Origin: Isoetes taiwanensis
Lineage: Eukaryota > Streptophyta > Lycopodiopsida > Isoetales > Isoetaceae
Assembly: GCA_021234155.1 (NCBI GenBank)
Contig: JAJEKV010000002.1
Location: 24,485,159 to 24,549,158 of the forward strand
DNA length: 64,000 bases
Direction of reading: 5' to 3'
The notes beneath the pieces are model-generated. The model was not told the origin of the DNA and ran no database searches. It was given only the letters and a program-made list of their open reading frames with translations. Made by a program: the position numbers and the translations under genes. Below are positions 47,201 to 57,863 of this stretch, in pieces (position 1 is the first letter of the stretch; each line of letters starts with the position of its first letter).

Positions 47201-50200
47201 AGTTTGTATACAGATTGCTTGATTTTTTTAGACATCAAGTATCAGATGCATGACTTTTAGATTACAAAAAGCTTTCGTTTAAAATGTGTTGGAATCACAA
47301 AAAGCTCAAGTTATAAATGTAAGGGAAGCATTGTTTTTTAATCACAATAGCTTCAGCGGTAAATTTGATACCCAGCTAATGGCTGCATCTGTATATATGC
47401 ATGGTAAAATTTTGGAAGCAAAAGGTATGTCCTTTATATTCTTTTGTTATTCCACTTAAAGCATCATTTATAGACCACTGCAAAGGATTGAAAGGATGGA
47501 AGTGCAAAGGATTGAAAGGATGGATTGAAAGGATGGAAGTGCAAAAGGCCACTTGCGGTAAGGCATTTTTGTATTTTTTGTGCTTTTGCATTCTGGTACC
47601 ATTGATGAGGACATTTATTACAGCAAGCAGGACGATTTAAAAAGATGCTTTAATTTGATCAGGTTATGGAAGTGCAAAAGGGCTACTTGGGGAAAGATAT
47701 TTCTGTATTTTTCGTGCTTTTACATTCTGCTATCATTGATGAAGACAACAATTGCAGCAAGCAGGATGATTTAAAAGGATGCCTCAATTTGATCAGGTCA
47801 AAAAACCTTTCCCCTTTTCGAATATGTTGTTCCATATGTCTGTCTTTTCGGTCTTTGTGACATGTTATAATATCTACCAGGTTGGATTTCTTTGCTGTAA
47901 AGCAATAAATGCAGTACATGTTGCAGTTTTATTTAAAGGTCTATGCGTCTATAAATGCAGCTTCCATAGAGCATGTAGCCTATACTTATGATTCTAAGTT
48001 TTGGCCAAAAATATAGATTACAAATACTATGCTTGATTGGCATGACTTGATTGTGATGATTTGCAAATAGGCTCATCATGATTTATTTTCTGCTTATACG
48101 AGGCAGTTAGCAAGCTATATGCATGTGTTTAATTGTCTGCATGGCGCATAGGACAAAACTTCCAAAGCCAGCCTTGCATTCTCAAGAAGCGTCCAGGATA
48201 TTGCACCACAAAGTTTGTATCTCTGATCGCAGCTATGAAGCTTCTTCAATGAACTGAGATTGTAAGTGCTTTGTGATCTTGCTCTATGTGTCAATAATAT
48301 TTAAGAGATTTGTTTATTTTGCAAGGACAACAATTTGGAACCACCTTTGCTTTAAGAAGTGTCTGGTGCACCACGGAGTTTGCAGGTCTCATTGCAGCTA
48401 ATGAGCTTCTTCAATAGTTCACATTGTGTAAGTCCTTTGTGAACTCGCTTTTGGGTTTTATGTATCATGTAGTGCATATATAATCTGACATATTTGGTGA
48501 TTTTGTATATATGTACCTTATAACAGAGGACAACAAATTTAGTGCCAAGTTAAACGACAGTCACTACCAAAATTCCATTGCCATTACTTCCAACCAATAG
48601 CAAGCTTCTAATTAAGCTGAAGCTTTTAGGAAGCATTCACACCTAGATCCAAGTTGGATCATTCTACTCTAATACTTTGCCTCTTTATAAAGTGCAAATG
48701 GGACAGGCAGCTAATTTGGAACTTCATGCTATGGACAGATTGTGCCTGTTATGGCATTATTGCATTTATAGAGTAGAAACGGCGATGTTATTTAGCTGTT
48801 GAAGAACAATTATCTCCTTGAAAGGTTCGTCTTTTTCACTTTGATTATATCAAGCATGTTTGCATGTAAGGATGGATGCATTGGAGCAGTGTAGCAAGAG
48901 TCTCTAAGGTGAGAAAATTGTATAAATCCTTCCTGCAGCTTTGCCCATCTTTCTTCATTCTTAAATTTCACTTTATTTATGATTCAATTCTGGAATGCCA
49001 AAGTGAATCTCATATGGTATTCCCTTTTGTTGAATGTTCTACAAGTATTTATTTGTTGGTCAGGTCTGTCTGCCATTTTTTTGTTTCTTTTATAGTGGAC
49101 AATCTACATGTTCACATGTAGCTGCCAAACATCAAATCTTTTCAACACGAGGTATTATTTGCAAGAATTTAGTACCCATCGCATGGACTCAGATCGAGCC
49201 ACAAGTTGTGCAGCAGCGAGTAGGTTGAAAATCTCTAAAAGGATGGCTATCAATTTATCGCAATCCAAGTAAATATGGAGTGTACTTCACTTTGTTGTTA
49301 TACTGAGTGTGCTTCACTTTGTTGTTATGCCTTTGAATTTTATCTAACATGTACTTATAGGTGTAAACCTCCACATCAATAAATCCCCGTTCTCTACTGG
49401 TTTATAGTTTCAATACGACTCCACACTCTATTATTCTCTTGAGCTAAGGTTTGGAGAATTGTATAGCTAATGGTTGTATCACCAAGGGATGCATAATGTT
49501 TTCACTGCAATATAATGGTTGACATAATGGTTGGCGAATATAATGGTTGACTGACCGTGTGATATATACTTGCTAAGACAATGTATACTATATTTGGGAA
49601 GACAATCAAAACCATATCCGCTTTGTACCAACTATGACTAGCAACATCATTGAGTGCATAAAAGGTCCTATGCATTTTCTGTTCAAACACTTCAATCTTG
49701 AGGGTATACAAACATTCAAGTTTGCATGAACAAGCACTGCTATAGAGGCAGCAATAACCTACATGACATTCTCTTTGGCAACTTTGATAGTCAACCAAAC
49801 CTTTGATAGTCAACCAACACAGATCCAATACGTTGTTGCAGCCCTCTAATTCATATTAGAAGTAAAAGTTGATAGTGGTCTAAGAAGAGCAAGATAAGAG
49901 TAAAACAAGTTCGGACAAACATGCTCACAATTTATGGCAATGGCTTTCAAAAATCTTTTTAAGTGGCAACTAGAAACTAGCAGTAGAACTGCAAGGACCT
50001 AACCATCATTCAATTAAATTGGGTTTATGTCTTAATTTTGGGACAAATTTCATATTGCATGTTTTTAGTAGCATATTCAAATTCACACATTTCACCTCAA
50101 AATTATGAAAACGTAATATCATGTTATTTACAAAATAGTCAATATTTCACAATATAGCACCATATCATAAAAACGTGATAACAAAAATTTACATAGTTAT
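44276..50200. other. Intergenic with small tandem duplications
   Basis: No recognisable gene in 5.9 kb. Short duplications: GGATTGAAAGGATGGAAGTGC units at 47485-47550; a ~140 bp pair at 47530-47800 sharing ATTGATGA.GACA and AGCAAGCAGGA.GATTTAAAA; and a ~150 bp pair at 48175-48440 sharing CAGCTA(A)TGA(A)GCTTCTTCAAT. Reading frames are short and unlike known proteins. Confidence 0.45.
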
Positions 50201-52926
50201 TCAACTTTCTTCAAGCACCCCCAATGATATCATAGCCTTCTTCCTGACATCCTGAGGTATTGTAATTCTCGCATTTCTAGCTGGAATAGTGTTTGGAGTC
50301 CATGAGTACAAAACACTTTCATAGTCTAGCCAAAGATCAGGATCACTCGGATTTCTCCTCCATTTCTTTGTCCAACAATCTGAGTACCTTTCTTTATCCG
50401 ATACGTTGGTCAACTGATGCACTGGACACCACCATTCCACCCGCATTATGGTTGAAGTTAATATTACCTTCTTCTTTGCAAATATCGAGATAGTGAACCC
50501 CAACCACACCGGATATGTATCTAAATCTGGGGCTTTACTACCACAAATTGGTGGCATTCCAAGTCAGTGGAAGGTTCATAAGCATCCATGCCTAGAAACT
50601 TTGGCCTATTGTTCTTAGGACCAACATAGTGTTTGTCAGAAGGAGGAGGAGCATATTGCTTGCGAATGCTACTTACAGTGTCATCAAAATCCTCAGCACC
50701 TGCTAAGGTCTTCCACCTAGTTTTAGGCAACCACCCTTCTTTCAATTCATCTGAGGATGTGTCTATCTCCCCAACAGGTTAATCACCTTCTTCCAGTAAG
50801 CCACCAAGGCACGGTTGGTGTCATCTGGATTGGTTTGCCAATGCTTTATATAGTCTTGGATTCCTTCCTTAGTCAATCCCAATTGCTTCACTTCTTCAGT
50901 AGGTTTTAAAGCTTTTGGTTGACCTAGAGGTATCATAGGCTTGCCATTCTCATCTCTACGCCATATTTCCTCCCCTCCTCTCCACTCATCCTCTGAAGGT
51001 CTCATCTTCCATTGGAAGATTGGAATCCCATCTCTCACCCAAAAAGTGAACTGCAGAGGCCTGGAATGACCTTCAAGATCCAATGTATAACCATCCACAA
51101 AGCTCTTCCAATCGGGCACTTCTTCTATGAGAGAAGCTATAGGGTTTGGAGTAGTGCATTCATGCAAGATTTCCATTAGCCTAGGAAAGTTGGTCTTTGC
51201 TGCTTCAGTATACAACTATATTTGCCAAATAATGCATCCACATCCTCATGGGTATGCCCGGGCATAAGAAACCCTAAATTAACTCTTTCAAATATCCCCA
51301 CAAATTAGTAGGATAGGAAAGAAAACATCCACTGTTCTTATTTTGGCCAAAGACAATTATCAAGTTGCAAGAGAAACCTTTTGGGTAGATCTTGAGGTTT
51401 AGCACGTGAAGTTGAAGCTCCAACATGTTCATTAGACCCATGCTTCCTAAACCTTGCCTTGCTGAACTTTTCAATATTGTTAGGGTTTCCATCTAACAAT
51501 GCACTACGTAGTGCCTGGCTATCTGTAGGGTCCTTGAGGTGACCATTATATCCATTTTCATAGTTTCTCAAATACTTCATGATACTCCCAATATGAAAAT
51601 CTGGACCATCACTCCACAACTCCAAACTAAAATGGCCATAGTAGGTTTGATTATGCCCATGCAAGATTGCCCCAGTCATTGAGATCTGTAAAGGGTATGA
51701 TCTTCCACATGACTTTGGTATGTACTTGAATTGTGGAAGACAAGTCTTTTGCTGGTCCAATGCGGATAAAGTCCTCCACATCCAATAACATGATCTACAT
51801 GATAGTTGGTCACCATATGGTCCTTCATATGCTCCTTATCCTAGCCCTTTGACTAGGTTGCCGCAGCCTTATCAAGAGTCTCCTTCAACTTAGCACATAA
51901 ATTGCACTTTGCAAAGTTGTTTGAAGTTGCTATGGTGACATGATTGAAATGCTTCTTCCATAACCTACTAAAGCTAGGTTGGGATATTGGAAGAATTCCC
52001 AATTCTCGACGTAGGGAATTCACTTCTTCCAAAATACTCTTTTGAGTACAATGTGATGGCAACCTTTTCTCAACAACTGCTCTTCCCTTTTCATCCCTTA
52101 CCTTTTTATGTGGCATAGACTGCATTGAAATCAATATATTTTTCAAATATCTCCCCAGGCAGCCGGGTCCTAGCTGTTGGTCTCAACAAACCATTATTTC
52201 CATGTAAAGCAATCCTGTTCCCCTCTGCCTGTTTTTTGCCAATTATGCCATGAAGAAGTTGGAATTGCATGGATACTCTGCCATGCTTTTGCACATATCC
52301 ATTTGCCTAGCAAAGGGTATCTTTTTCTGTTTGGGTTTCTTTCATCTTGAAGTGCATGCTCGAAGATTGTGTACATGTAGGTCCTCCTCTCATCAACAAA
52401 GTACTCTTGGCTTCCACCAATTGTTCTATTGTGAAGAATTGCATACAATCACTCAACAACAATCCCAGCCCCTAACCTTCACCATTGTCTCACGTTTGGT
52501 GTCACTAATCAACTTGGCTCTTTTGCTAGGATAATGTCTGGCAACTGATACTTCTCCCCTTTTGCCTAGGTTTAGAGTTCCAACTGCCAATGGATCAATA
52601 TCAAGACAATCATTGTCCCCAACAACCTCAGGCTCTGAAAAATATAATCCTCCACAAATTGAACACTACTTATAGGCCATGCCATGATGCAAGGAACCTC
52701 CAATTGCTTGACACAACCAAAACATTCCTTGTCACCCAAACCTTTACCTTTCCAGTTGTCTTCCAACATCGAAATTGCAATACCAATATTGTCTTCCCCT
52801 AGCCTTTCATCATTAATTGACTTGACCCCGGGATCCGCTAGCACAATGACTCCTTGGCCTACTATTTCCTTGTTGCACTTGTGCATGATTCTCACCTTCT
52901 TGTTCCTCCATTGCACCCTACTATAG
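50201..52926 (-). pseudogene. DUF7869-like transposon gene, copy 2, frameshifted
   Basis: Read from high to low coordinates on the minus strand the pieces form one protein in changing frames: an N-terminal region (52.9-52.2 kb), HVTIATSNNFAKCNLCAKL with an upstream SFSRLWKKHF (51.9 kb), ALDQQKTCLPQFKYIPKSCG and SMTGAILHGHNQTYYGHFSL (51.7 kb), FLLQLDNCLWPKNKN (51.35 kb), then DWKSFVDGYTLDLEGHSRPL and FTFWVRDGIPIFQWKMRP (51.1 kb) and a C-terminal WTKKWRRNPSDPDLWLDYES region (50.4 kb). The D-M/L-DQ-K...LP and LQLDN(C) pattern is that of proteins annotated as DUF7869, which look DDE-transposase-like; this assignment is from memory. Several frame changes and stops show it is broken, though some could be introns. 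Confidence 0.55.
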
Positions 52927-52929
52927 AGG

Positions 52930-53370
52930 ACTAATTGTTTTTCTTCAACATTCTTGCTAGGAGTTGGTTTTTCATTGATATTGCTCTTTTCACCATCTTG
53001 AGTTGGAGGGGCACCATTGACCTAGGCAAATTGCACCCTTTTTAGTCAATGAGTAAGAAAAAATTATTACACCATAAGATAAAAAAAGTAAGTACATTTA
53101 TGGAATATGTAGAGGTAAATCAAATTTTTTAAAAGCAAGAAATTCCTTGGAAATAGGTTTAATATAATAATAACAATGGGCGTAAACGAAATCATTTAAA
53201 ACAAGAATTTTCATGGCAACAACAAGAAAATGACATTTATATAAATATATCCAAATTTTAATTATCGAAAATTTGGATATATGATTACGAAAAGACATAT
53301 AACTAATAGACGTGAGAATTTATTATCCATAATAATATACCCTAGATAATATAGCTGGCGGGAATTTCGT
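52930..53370. other. Intergenic, AT-rich
   Basis: No gene seen. ATCCAAATTTTAATTATCG at about 53248 faces CGAAAATTTGGATAT, an imperfect ~12-bp inverted repeat at 53248-53282. Confidence 0.4.
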
Positions 53371-53458
53371 ACGCCTGGCGTGTTATTTGAGGCAATTAAT
53401 TATTCACGCTAAGAGCTAATTAACCCTATATAAATCCGGTTCACGCTCTCAAGACCAT
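53371..53458 (+). promoter_or_regulatory. Promoter block 1 with ACGCCTGGCGT palindrome
   Basis: ACGCCTGGCGT (53371-53381) is a perfect odd palindrome. It is followed by CAATTAATTATTCACGCTAA, a TATA box in CCTATATAAATCC (53423 region) and ACGCTCTCAA. The same order recurs at 54506-54597. The ATG of the acidic-protein frame lies about 60 bp after the TATA box. Confidence 0.55.
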
Positions 53459-53487
53459 TCTGTCCCAATTTTTTTTTTCTGCCCGCC

Positions 53488-53765
53488 ATGAAGCGTTCCG
53501 CCTCAGCGCTTCATGAAGAACCCGAGGTCTCGTCAAAGAGACGTCGGGTTGAAGAACCCCTCTTCCCCCGCTCATCGATTTCCTTGCCCAATTCTCCTCT
53601 GATTCCGATTCAGAGGATGATGCTGATTTTGAAGAGGAGGAGTTGAGCTCCTCTGATTCCTCTGATTCTGAAGAGGAGGAAGAGGAGGAAGAGGAGGAGT
53701 TGGAGGAAGAGGAGGAGATGTCCTCCCAAGAGCATGAAACCGCTCCTGCCCGTGGGTTGGCTTGA
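53488..53765 (+). pseudogene. Poly-acidic nuclear-type protein, split by a -1 frame change
   Basis: ATG 53488 starts MKRSASALHEEPEVSSKRRR, with a basic nuclear-localisation-like SSKRRR. This frame ends at TGA 53644-53646. In the -1 frame the sequence continues as IDFLAQFSSDSDSEDDADFE, then a long run of E with SSSDSSDSEE, and ends with TAPARGLA at TGA 53763-53765. The two parts meet at a run of five C near 53553. Long acidic tracts are typical of histone chaperones and other nuclear proteins, but nothing more specific can be said. The frame change fits a one-base loss in the C run; no canonical slippery heptamer is present. Confidence 0.45.
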
Positions 53766-54500
53766 CCAAAACAGAGAATGAAATCTCCAAGAAGAGGAGG
53801 AGGAGGAAGAGGAGGAGGGGGGAGGAAGAGGATGAGGAGGAAGGTCGAGAATTGATCAATTTTAGAATGGCTGAGAGATGAGCCGTGTTTGCATGTCTGT
53901 TTTATTTTTTTTTTTTTCACCTTTCTTTCTTTTCTAACACCTTTCTTTCTTCTTTGTTCCAGACGTGGAAGATCAATGATGCGAGATCCCTGCATCTTGT
54001 AAAGCCTTCGGGCATTTTGTAAAGCCTTCGGGCATTTTGTAAAGCCATTCTTGGCATCTGTACATATCAATTTTGAATGAAATCAAATAGTTTTCTTCAC
54101 AAACTTTTTCTTCAAACAGTTTTCTTCAAACAGTTTTTTACGTACATAAAAATATTTTGAATGAAATCAAACCTGTTTTCTCCAAGCATTTTGTCTCCAA
54201 AGTGTTTTCTCCAAAATTTTGTCTCTGATTTGTGTCAACAAAGTCTCTGAACACTATAAATCAATCACAAAGGTATAGGAAATTTTCCTATACGACCTAA
54301 AACAATTCCCCAACTCAACAAGTCATTTTTAGCCTTGATAATTTTGCCTTTAAAATTATTTTTAAATTTAGCCTATATAAAATTTGAAATTCTTTTTTTT
54401 TTTTCAATGCAATGAATGGAATAAAATGTCGGAGAATTTATTGCATGAAATGCAATATTCTCCATATATACCATATACATGTCATGTCGGCGGGAAGACC
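53766..54500. other. Downstream region of the acidic-protein gene
   Basis: A GA-rich purine stretch (53785-53850) and TTCTTTGTTCCAG (about 53950-53962), a good 3' splice site, suggest further exons that I cannot define. TTTTGTAAAGCCTTCGGGCA is repeated in tandem at 53995-54050, and short CAAACAGTTTTCTTC duplications follow. Confidence 0.4.
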
Positions 54501-54505
54501 GTGAC

Positions 54506-54670
54506 AGCCGTGCGTGTTAATTCAAGCAATCAATTATTCACGCTAACTTATTTCTAATTGTGCCTATATAAATCCATTTTACGCTCTCAAAGTTCCTACA
54601 TTTTCTTCCTTCCTTCATACGATTTTTGCGGTTGCGCCTGGCATGTGTTTGGATCCGCCCCGAAATCTTG
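54506..54670 (+). promoter_or_regulatory. Promoter block 2 and short 5' exon
   Basis: This is a paralogue of block 1: CAATCAATTATTCACGCTAA, CCTATATAAATCC (54563 region) and ACGCTCTCAA in the same order and spacing. A candidate ATG at 54643 (MCLDPPRNL) runs into a CTTG|GTGAGC donor at 54671. Downstream pieces near 54750-54890 contain a short duplication (GAATTAAAACCA) but no frame I trust. Confidence 0.4.
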
Positions 54671-55143
54671 GTGAGCAGATTTATATTCATCAATGTTAGA
54701 TGTTTGGTTTCGGCAATTCCTAACTTACTAAAAGACTCCGCCTTTTGTTCTGTAGCATCTGTAGCAGAGGACATCGGAGACTCAGAATTAAAACCAAAAG
54801 CAGAGGACTAAGGTCTGCGAATCGAAAAGCCTCGGAATTAAAACCACAAGCATCTATCCTCCTTCCAGCCTCAGAACTCAAGGTTAGTTTTCATTTAGTT
54901 TTAAGTATCATCTCAATGGCAGGTTTAATCCAAGAAGACAAGCTTTTGCATTTGCTCGAGGTAGGAAGGGAAGCAGATGATGTTTATGAAAACCAGAATA
55001 GTTTTTTATAAACTTCATCTGCTTCTTTTTGTTTCGAGTAAATTCTTGAGTTTCTCTTCCTGAATTAATCATGCTATTGCATGCAAGTTTCTATTATGAA
55101 TGTGTAGTAGAAAGCATTAGAAAAATCTGAAAGATAATATTTG

Positions 55144-55401
55144 AAACACGCTAAGCGTGTTTTAGGGTAATCTTAGCCTTCAACATGAATACACGCTCGG
55201 CGTGCATTCAGCAGGGAGGGAGAAAAAAAAAACCTGTACAGATAGATAAGTAAATAGATAAAGGCCAGGCAATTATTTACACGCTGGCTACTGAATGCAC
55301 GCCGAGCGTGTATAGTTTTTCCTATATAGCAGTTTACACGCTGAGCGTGCAAACAATTGTATCCCTACTTTCAACTTTTACGCTAAACACGCCGGGCGTG
55401 T
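55144..55401. repeat. Array of CACGC-N3-GCGTG palindromes
   Basis: Five palindromes occur in 258 bp: 55144-55162 (8-bp arms, AAACACGC/GCGTGTTT, spacer TAA), 55192-55204 (spacer TCG), 55298-55310 (CGA), 55337-55349 (TGA) and 55387-55401 (6-bp arms, CGG). The spacer is always 3 nt. The second and third also form a 24-bp perfect inverted repeat (55189-55212 with 55289-55312). The constant geometry suggests a dimeric DNA-binding protein or a cruciform. A further site is at 57406-57418. Confidence 0.7.
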
Positions 55402-55684
55402 CTCTTAGTTTCTAAGTTTATAAATAAAGAAATATAACACGCCAAAGTGAATACCGATACTCGCTCACTTCCTATTGATAGATGCGGTTACATTAATCAC
55501 CCGGTTGGTGACGAAGATGGATTGGAATTACATTTGGGCCAGCAATCACACAAATTTCAGCTCAGTTTGACTCCAATCTCCAGTCCGGTTGAACCGCGCA
55601 ATGAGCACCGGTTCGGTGGAGCACCGATCTTGCAACCCCCGGAGTACTTGGATCAAGTAATGATGATGGCAGCAGAGCAAGGCA

Positions 55685-56194
55685 ATGATAGATCCGGGGC
55701 TCAGGGCCCTTGCAATCGCACGGAGGCTCGCCCTCTTATCTAATCACTTCGAGAATGCAGTACATGCATTGATCGAGAGTGAATCTCGCATCCGTCAGCT
55801 CGAGATTCAAAATGAGGAGCTGCGTTTCTTAGTGGTTAGCCTCTATGCCCGGATGCCCCAACACGAACCACTACCACAAAGGTATAATGATGCAATGGAG
55901 ATGGCTCAACCAATGGAACCACTACCGCAGGCGCTATACGATGCATTGGAGGTTCAACCAATGGAGCAGGAGGTGGAGCAGGAGGAGGAGCAGGAGGTGG
56001 AGGTGGAGCAGGCGGGGGTGGTGGAGCTAGAGCCTGGTGTTTTTGCTGGGGTTTTACCAGAAGAATTCACTATGCCCTGCAATGGAAATGGGAGTATCGA
56101 TAGCCCAGCTACTCGATGGACTGGGCTTGAAACAATGAGTCTCAGGATTTTGTCCGGTTTATCCAGGTTTATCCGTGATTATATACAATTGTAA
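55685..56194 (+). CDS. Coiled-coil, acidic C-terminal protein, unrecognised
   Basis: 169 codons from ATG 55685. A leucine-zipper-like helix spans residues ~20-60 (ALIESESRIRQLEIQNEELR then FLVVSLYARM). A section with two PMEPLP(Q)- or QPME-like repeats follows, then a run of E and Q (EQEVEQEEEQEVEVEQ). The C-terminus is LRILSGLSRFIRDYIQL. An open frame without ATG (from 55447, ending 55743) overlaps its start in another phase; it may be an upstream exon or chance. The gene sits directly downstream of the palindrome array and of a TTTATAAATAAAG element (about 55417). A poly-A-like AATGAATACAACAAA lies just after the stop. No family recognised. Confidence 0.45.
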   Translation: MIDPGLRALAIARRLALLSNHFENAVHALIESESRIRQLEIQNEELRFLVVSLYARMPQHEPLPQRYNDAMEMAQPMEPLPQALYDALEVQPMEQEVEQEEEQEVEVEQAGVVELEPGVFAGVLPEEFTMPCNGNGSIDSPATRWTGLETMSLRILSGLSRFIRDYIQL

Positions 56195-56199
56195 TCTTT

Positions 56200-56920
56200 T
56201 TCCAATGAATACAACAAATTTTGTCTACTTCTATATTTCTACAATGTAATACATGTTACATACCTTTTTAAGCGGTTTCTTGGCCATGCAACAAATGTTC
56301 CAACACTTTCTCAAACCGTATCCCCACCGGGTGTCATGAGGTAAAGCTTCATCCATAGCGCAAAGAAGACTAATCAACATAACTCGGACATACTTATCCC
56401 CGGCGGAATTCCATGACGGCATTTAATCGGATCGATGGAGTCGATCTTGCATAATCCTACTTTCCTTTTTCGATTTGTAGTTAACATGAAACATTCATCT
56501 TCGACACCGCAGAAAATTGCTATTCGAACACCTACTATTGGAAATTAATGTTCAAGCTATTGGAATGAGATGAGTACCGAGAATCAGCCATTCTTGAGAA
56601 GCTGATTTGAGTCTCTCAAGTGATTTGAGAAGTCAAGGCGCTATGGAAACTCTCGGCTCCGGAAAATTCAATTAGAAGAAAGATTAGGTTAACTACGTTT
56701 AGGCGGATAAATTTGGGGGATTTTAAAAACTTAATGAAAGAAGTCGTGGACGGGTCTTAAATCATTATTATTTGTATGTGTCAAGAATATTTCAAACCGC
56801 ATTTTGTGTTTTCTTGAAATTCAAATTTCTCTTTTCTCGCATGTAGAAAAGCTATTTCTTCGAAAGCAACTCGGCGCCAGATCCGGCGACCTTCCGACTA
56901 CATTACTAGGCGACTCTGAG
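56200..56920. other. Intergenic
   Basis: AT-rich, with short frames only. A region near 56760-56840 may be the 5' leader of the next gene. I see nothing else. Confidence 0.4.
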
Positions 56921-57303
56921 ATGTCTTCTAAAGCGAATCGAGGTCGAGGCGGACGAGGCCGAGGAAGTGGAAGAGGAATCCCTAAACCCGCTCTTCTCAA
57001 GTTTCGTGAGGACGTTGATCGAATACCGCGTAATACACGAACCCTATTCAAGGTATTTAATTTGCCCACGTAATACACACACCGTGTGGAGAGTATTATG
57101 CTTGCATGAATTTGAGATATTTCCTTTCACTTAATATGCTTTGCATGAGTTTGAGTTATTATGCTTTGCATGAATTTTAAGTATTAACATCAGTTAATGC
57201 TCTGATTGTCCGTTCTGTAGAACATAATTTTGCTCTGTTTTATATATAGAATATAGCGGTGTTAGGCAGGTTGGAGATAGCAATGTTCAATGAGGTTAAA
57301 TAG
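56921..57303 (+). CDS. Small RGG-like basic protein, two predicted exons
   Basis: Exon 1 (56921-57052) encodes MSSKANRGRGGRGRGSGRGI followed by PKPALLKFREDVDRIPRNTR and TLFK, and ends at AAG|GTATTT. The intron ends TTTTATATATAG. Exon 2 (57250-57303) continues in phase with NIAVLGRLEIAMFNEVK and TAG. RG-rich N-termini bind RNA or are arginine-methylated; the start of RNA polymerase III subunit RPC7 looks similar, but nothing beyond the RG stretch supports that. Length would be about 61 residues, so it may be a fragment. The splice sites are my prediction. Confidence 0.35.
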
Positions 57304-57405
57304 TGTGAAATATGGATTCATGAAGGGTATGTAGCTTAAAATGTGGATGCAAAATAATTTAGTTTCAAATTAACGCATAGCATGGTCAATAATAGGAGAT
57401 ACCAA

Positions 57406-57418
57406 CACGCCAAGCGTG
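57406..57418. promoter_or_regulatory. CACGC-N3-GCGTG palindrome before the NLS-protein frame
   Basis: CACGC-CAA-GCGTG, same geometry as the array at 55144-55401, 23 bp before the ATG at 57441. A half-copy, CGCCAAGCGTGATC, overlaps the first codons of that frame. Confidence 0.6.
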
Positions 57419-57440
57419 ATTTGTACTAATTTAGGTTTAA

Positions 57441-57863
57441 ATGCCGCCAAGCGTGATCTCTTGTTCGAAAAGTACTCTAAAAAGTGCTCATCTTCATTTT
57501 GCGGTGCTCAAGAGGAAGAAAACCCCTACTAATTCGGGTTCTAATCCTGCCAAGAAAGCAAGGGCAGACGACCCAGATGCGGTACCATATGATCTCACCT
57601 TAGATGATGAAGGGCCGATTCTTATAGCAACCACTGACCCTGCCTGCCCTGAAGAGGAAATGGACGAGGGTGCCGAGTGGTACGTTGACCTTGCCAAGAC
57701 AAATGGCAAGCTCGACTTAACTCTCTTCTCGAGGAAAAAGGAAGCAGACAAGATGGCCAAACAAGGGATCCTAATCTCTTGTGAGGAAGAGGATGACACC
57801 CACTGCAAATTGCTCTTGGAGATTACACAGAAGCAGAAGAAACACAAGGCCCCCAAAAATTAA
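57441..57863 (+). CDS. NLS-bearing acidic protein, unrecognised
   Basis: 140 codons from ATG 57441, uninterrupted. LKRKKTPTNSGSNPAKKARA fits a bipartite nuclear localisation signal. It is followed by an acidic middle (DDPDAVPYDLTLDDEGP; CPEEEMDEGAEWYVDLAKTN) and by FSRKKEADKMAKQGILISCE, EEDDTHCKLLLEITQ and a lysine-rich end. The first ~15 residues overlap a CACGC half-site, so translation might start elsewhere or the ORF may be an exon. Balanced composition supports coding. No family recognised. Confidence 0.45.
   Translation: MPPSVISCSKSTLKSAHLHFAVLKRKKTPTNSGSNPAKKARADDPDAVPYDLTLDDEGPILIATTDPACPEEEMDEGAEWYVDLAKTNGKLDLTLFSRKKEADKMAKQGILISCEEEDDTHCKLLLEITQKQKKHKAPKN

Noticed and set aside
56921-57863. 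RNA polymerase III subunit RPC7
   Set aside because: Only the RG-rich start and later acidity are alike; the conserved RPC7 core is not found.
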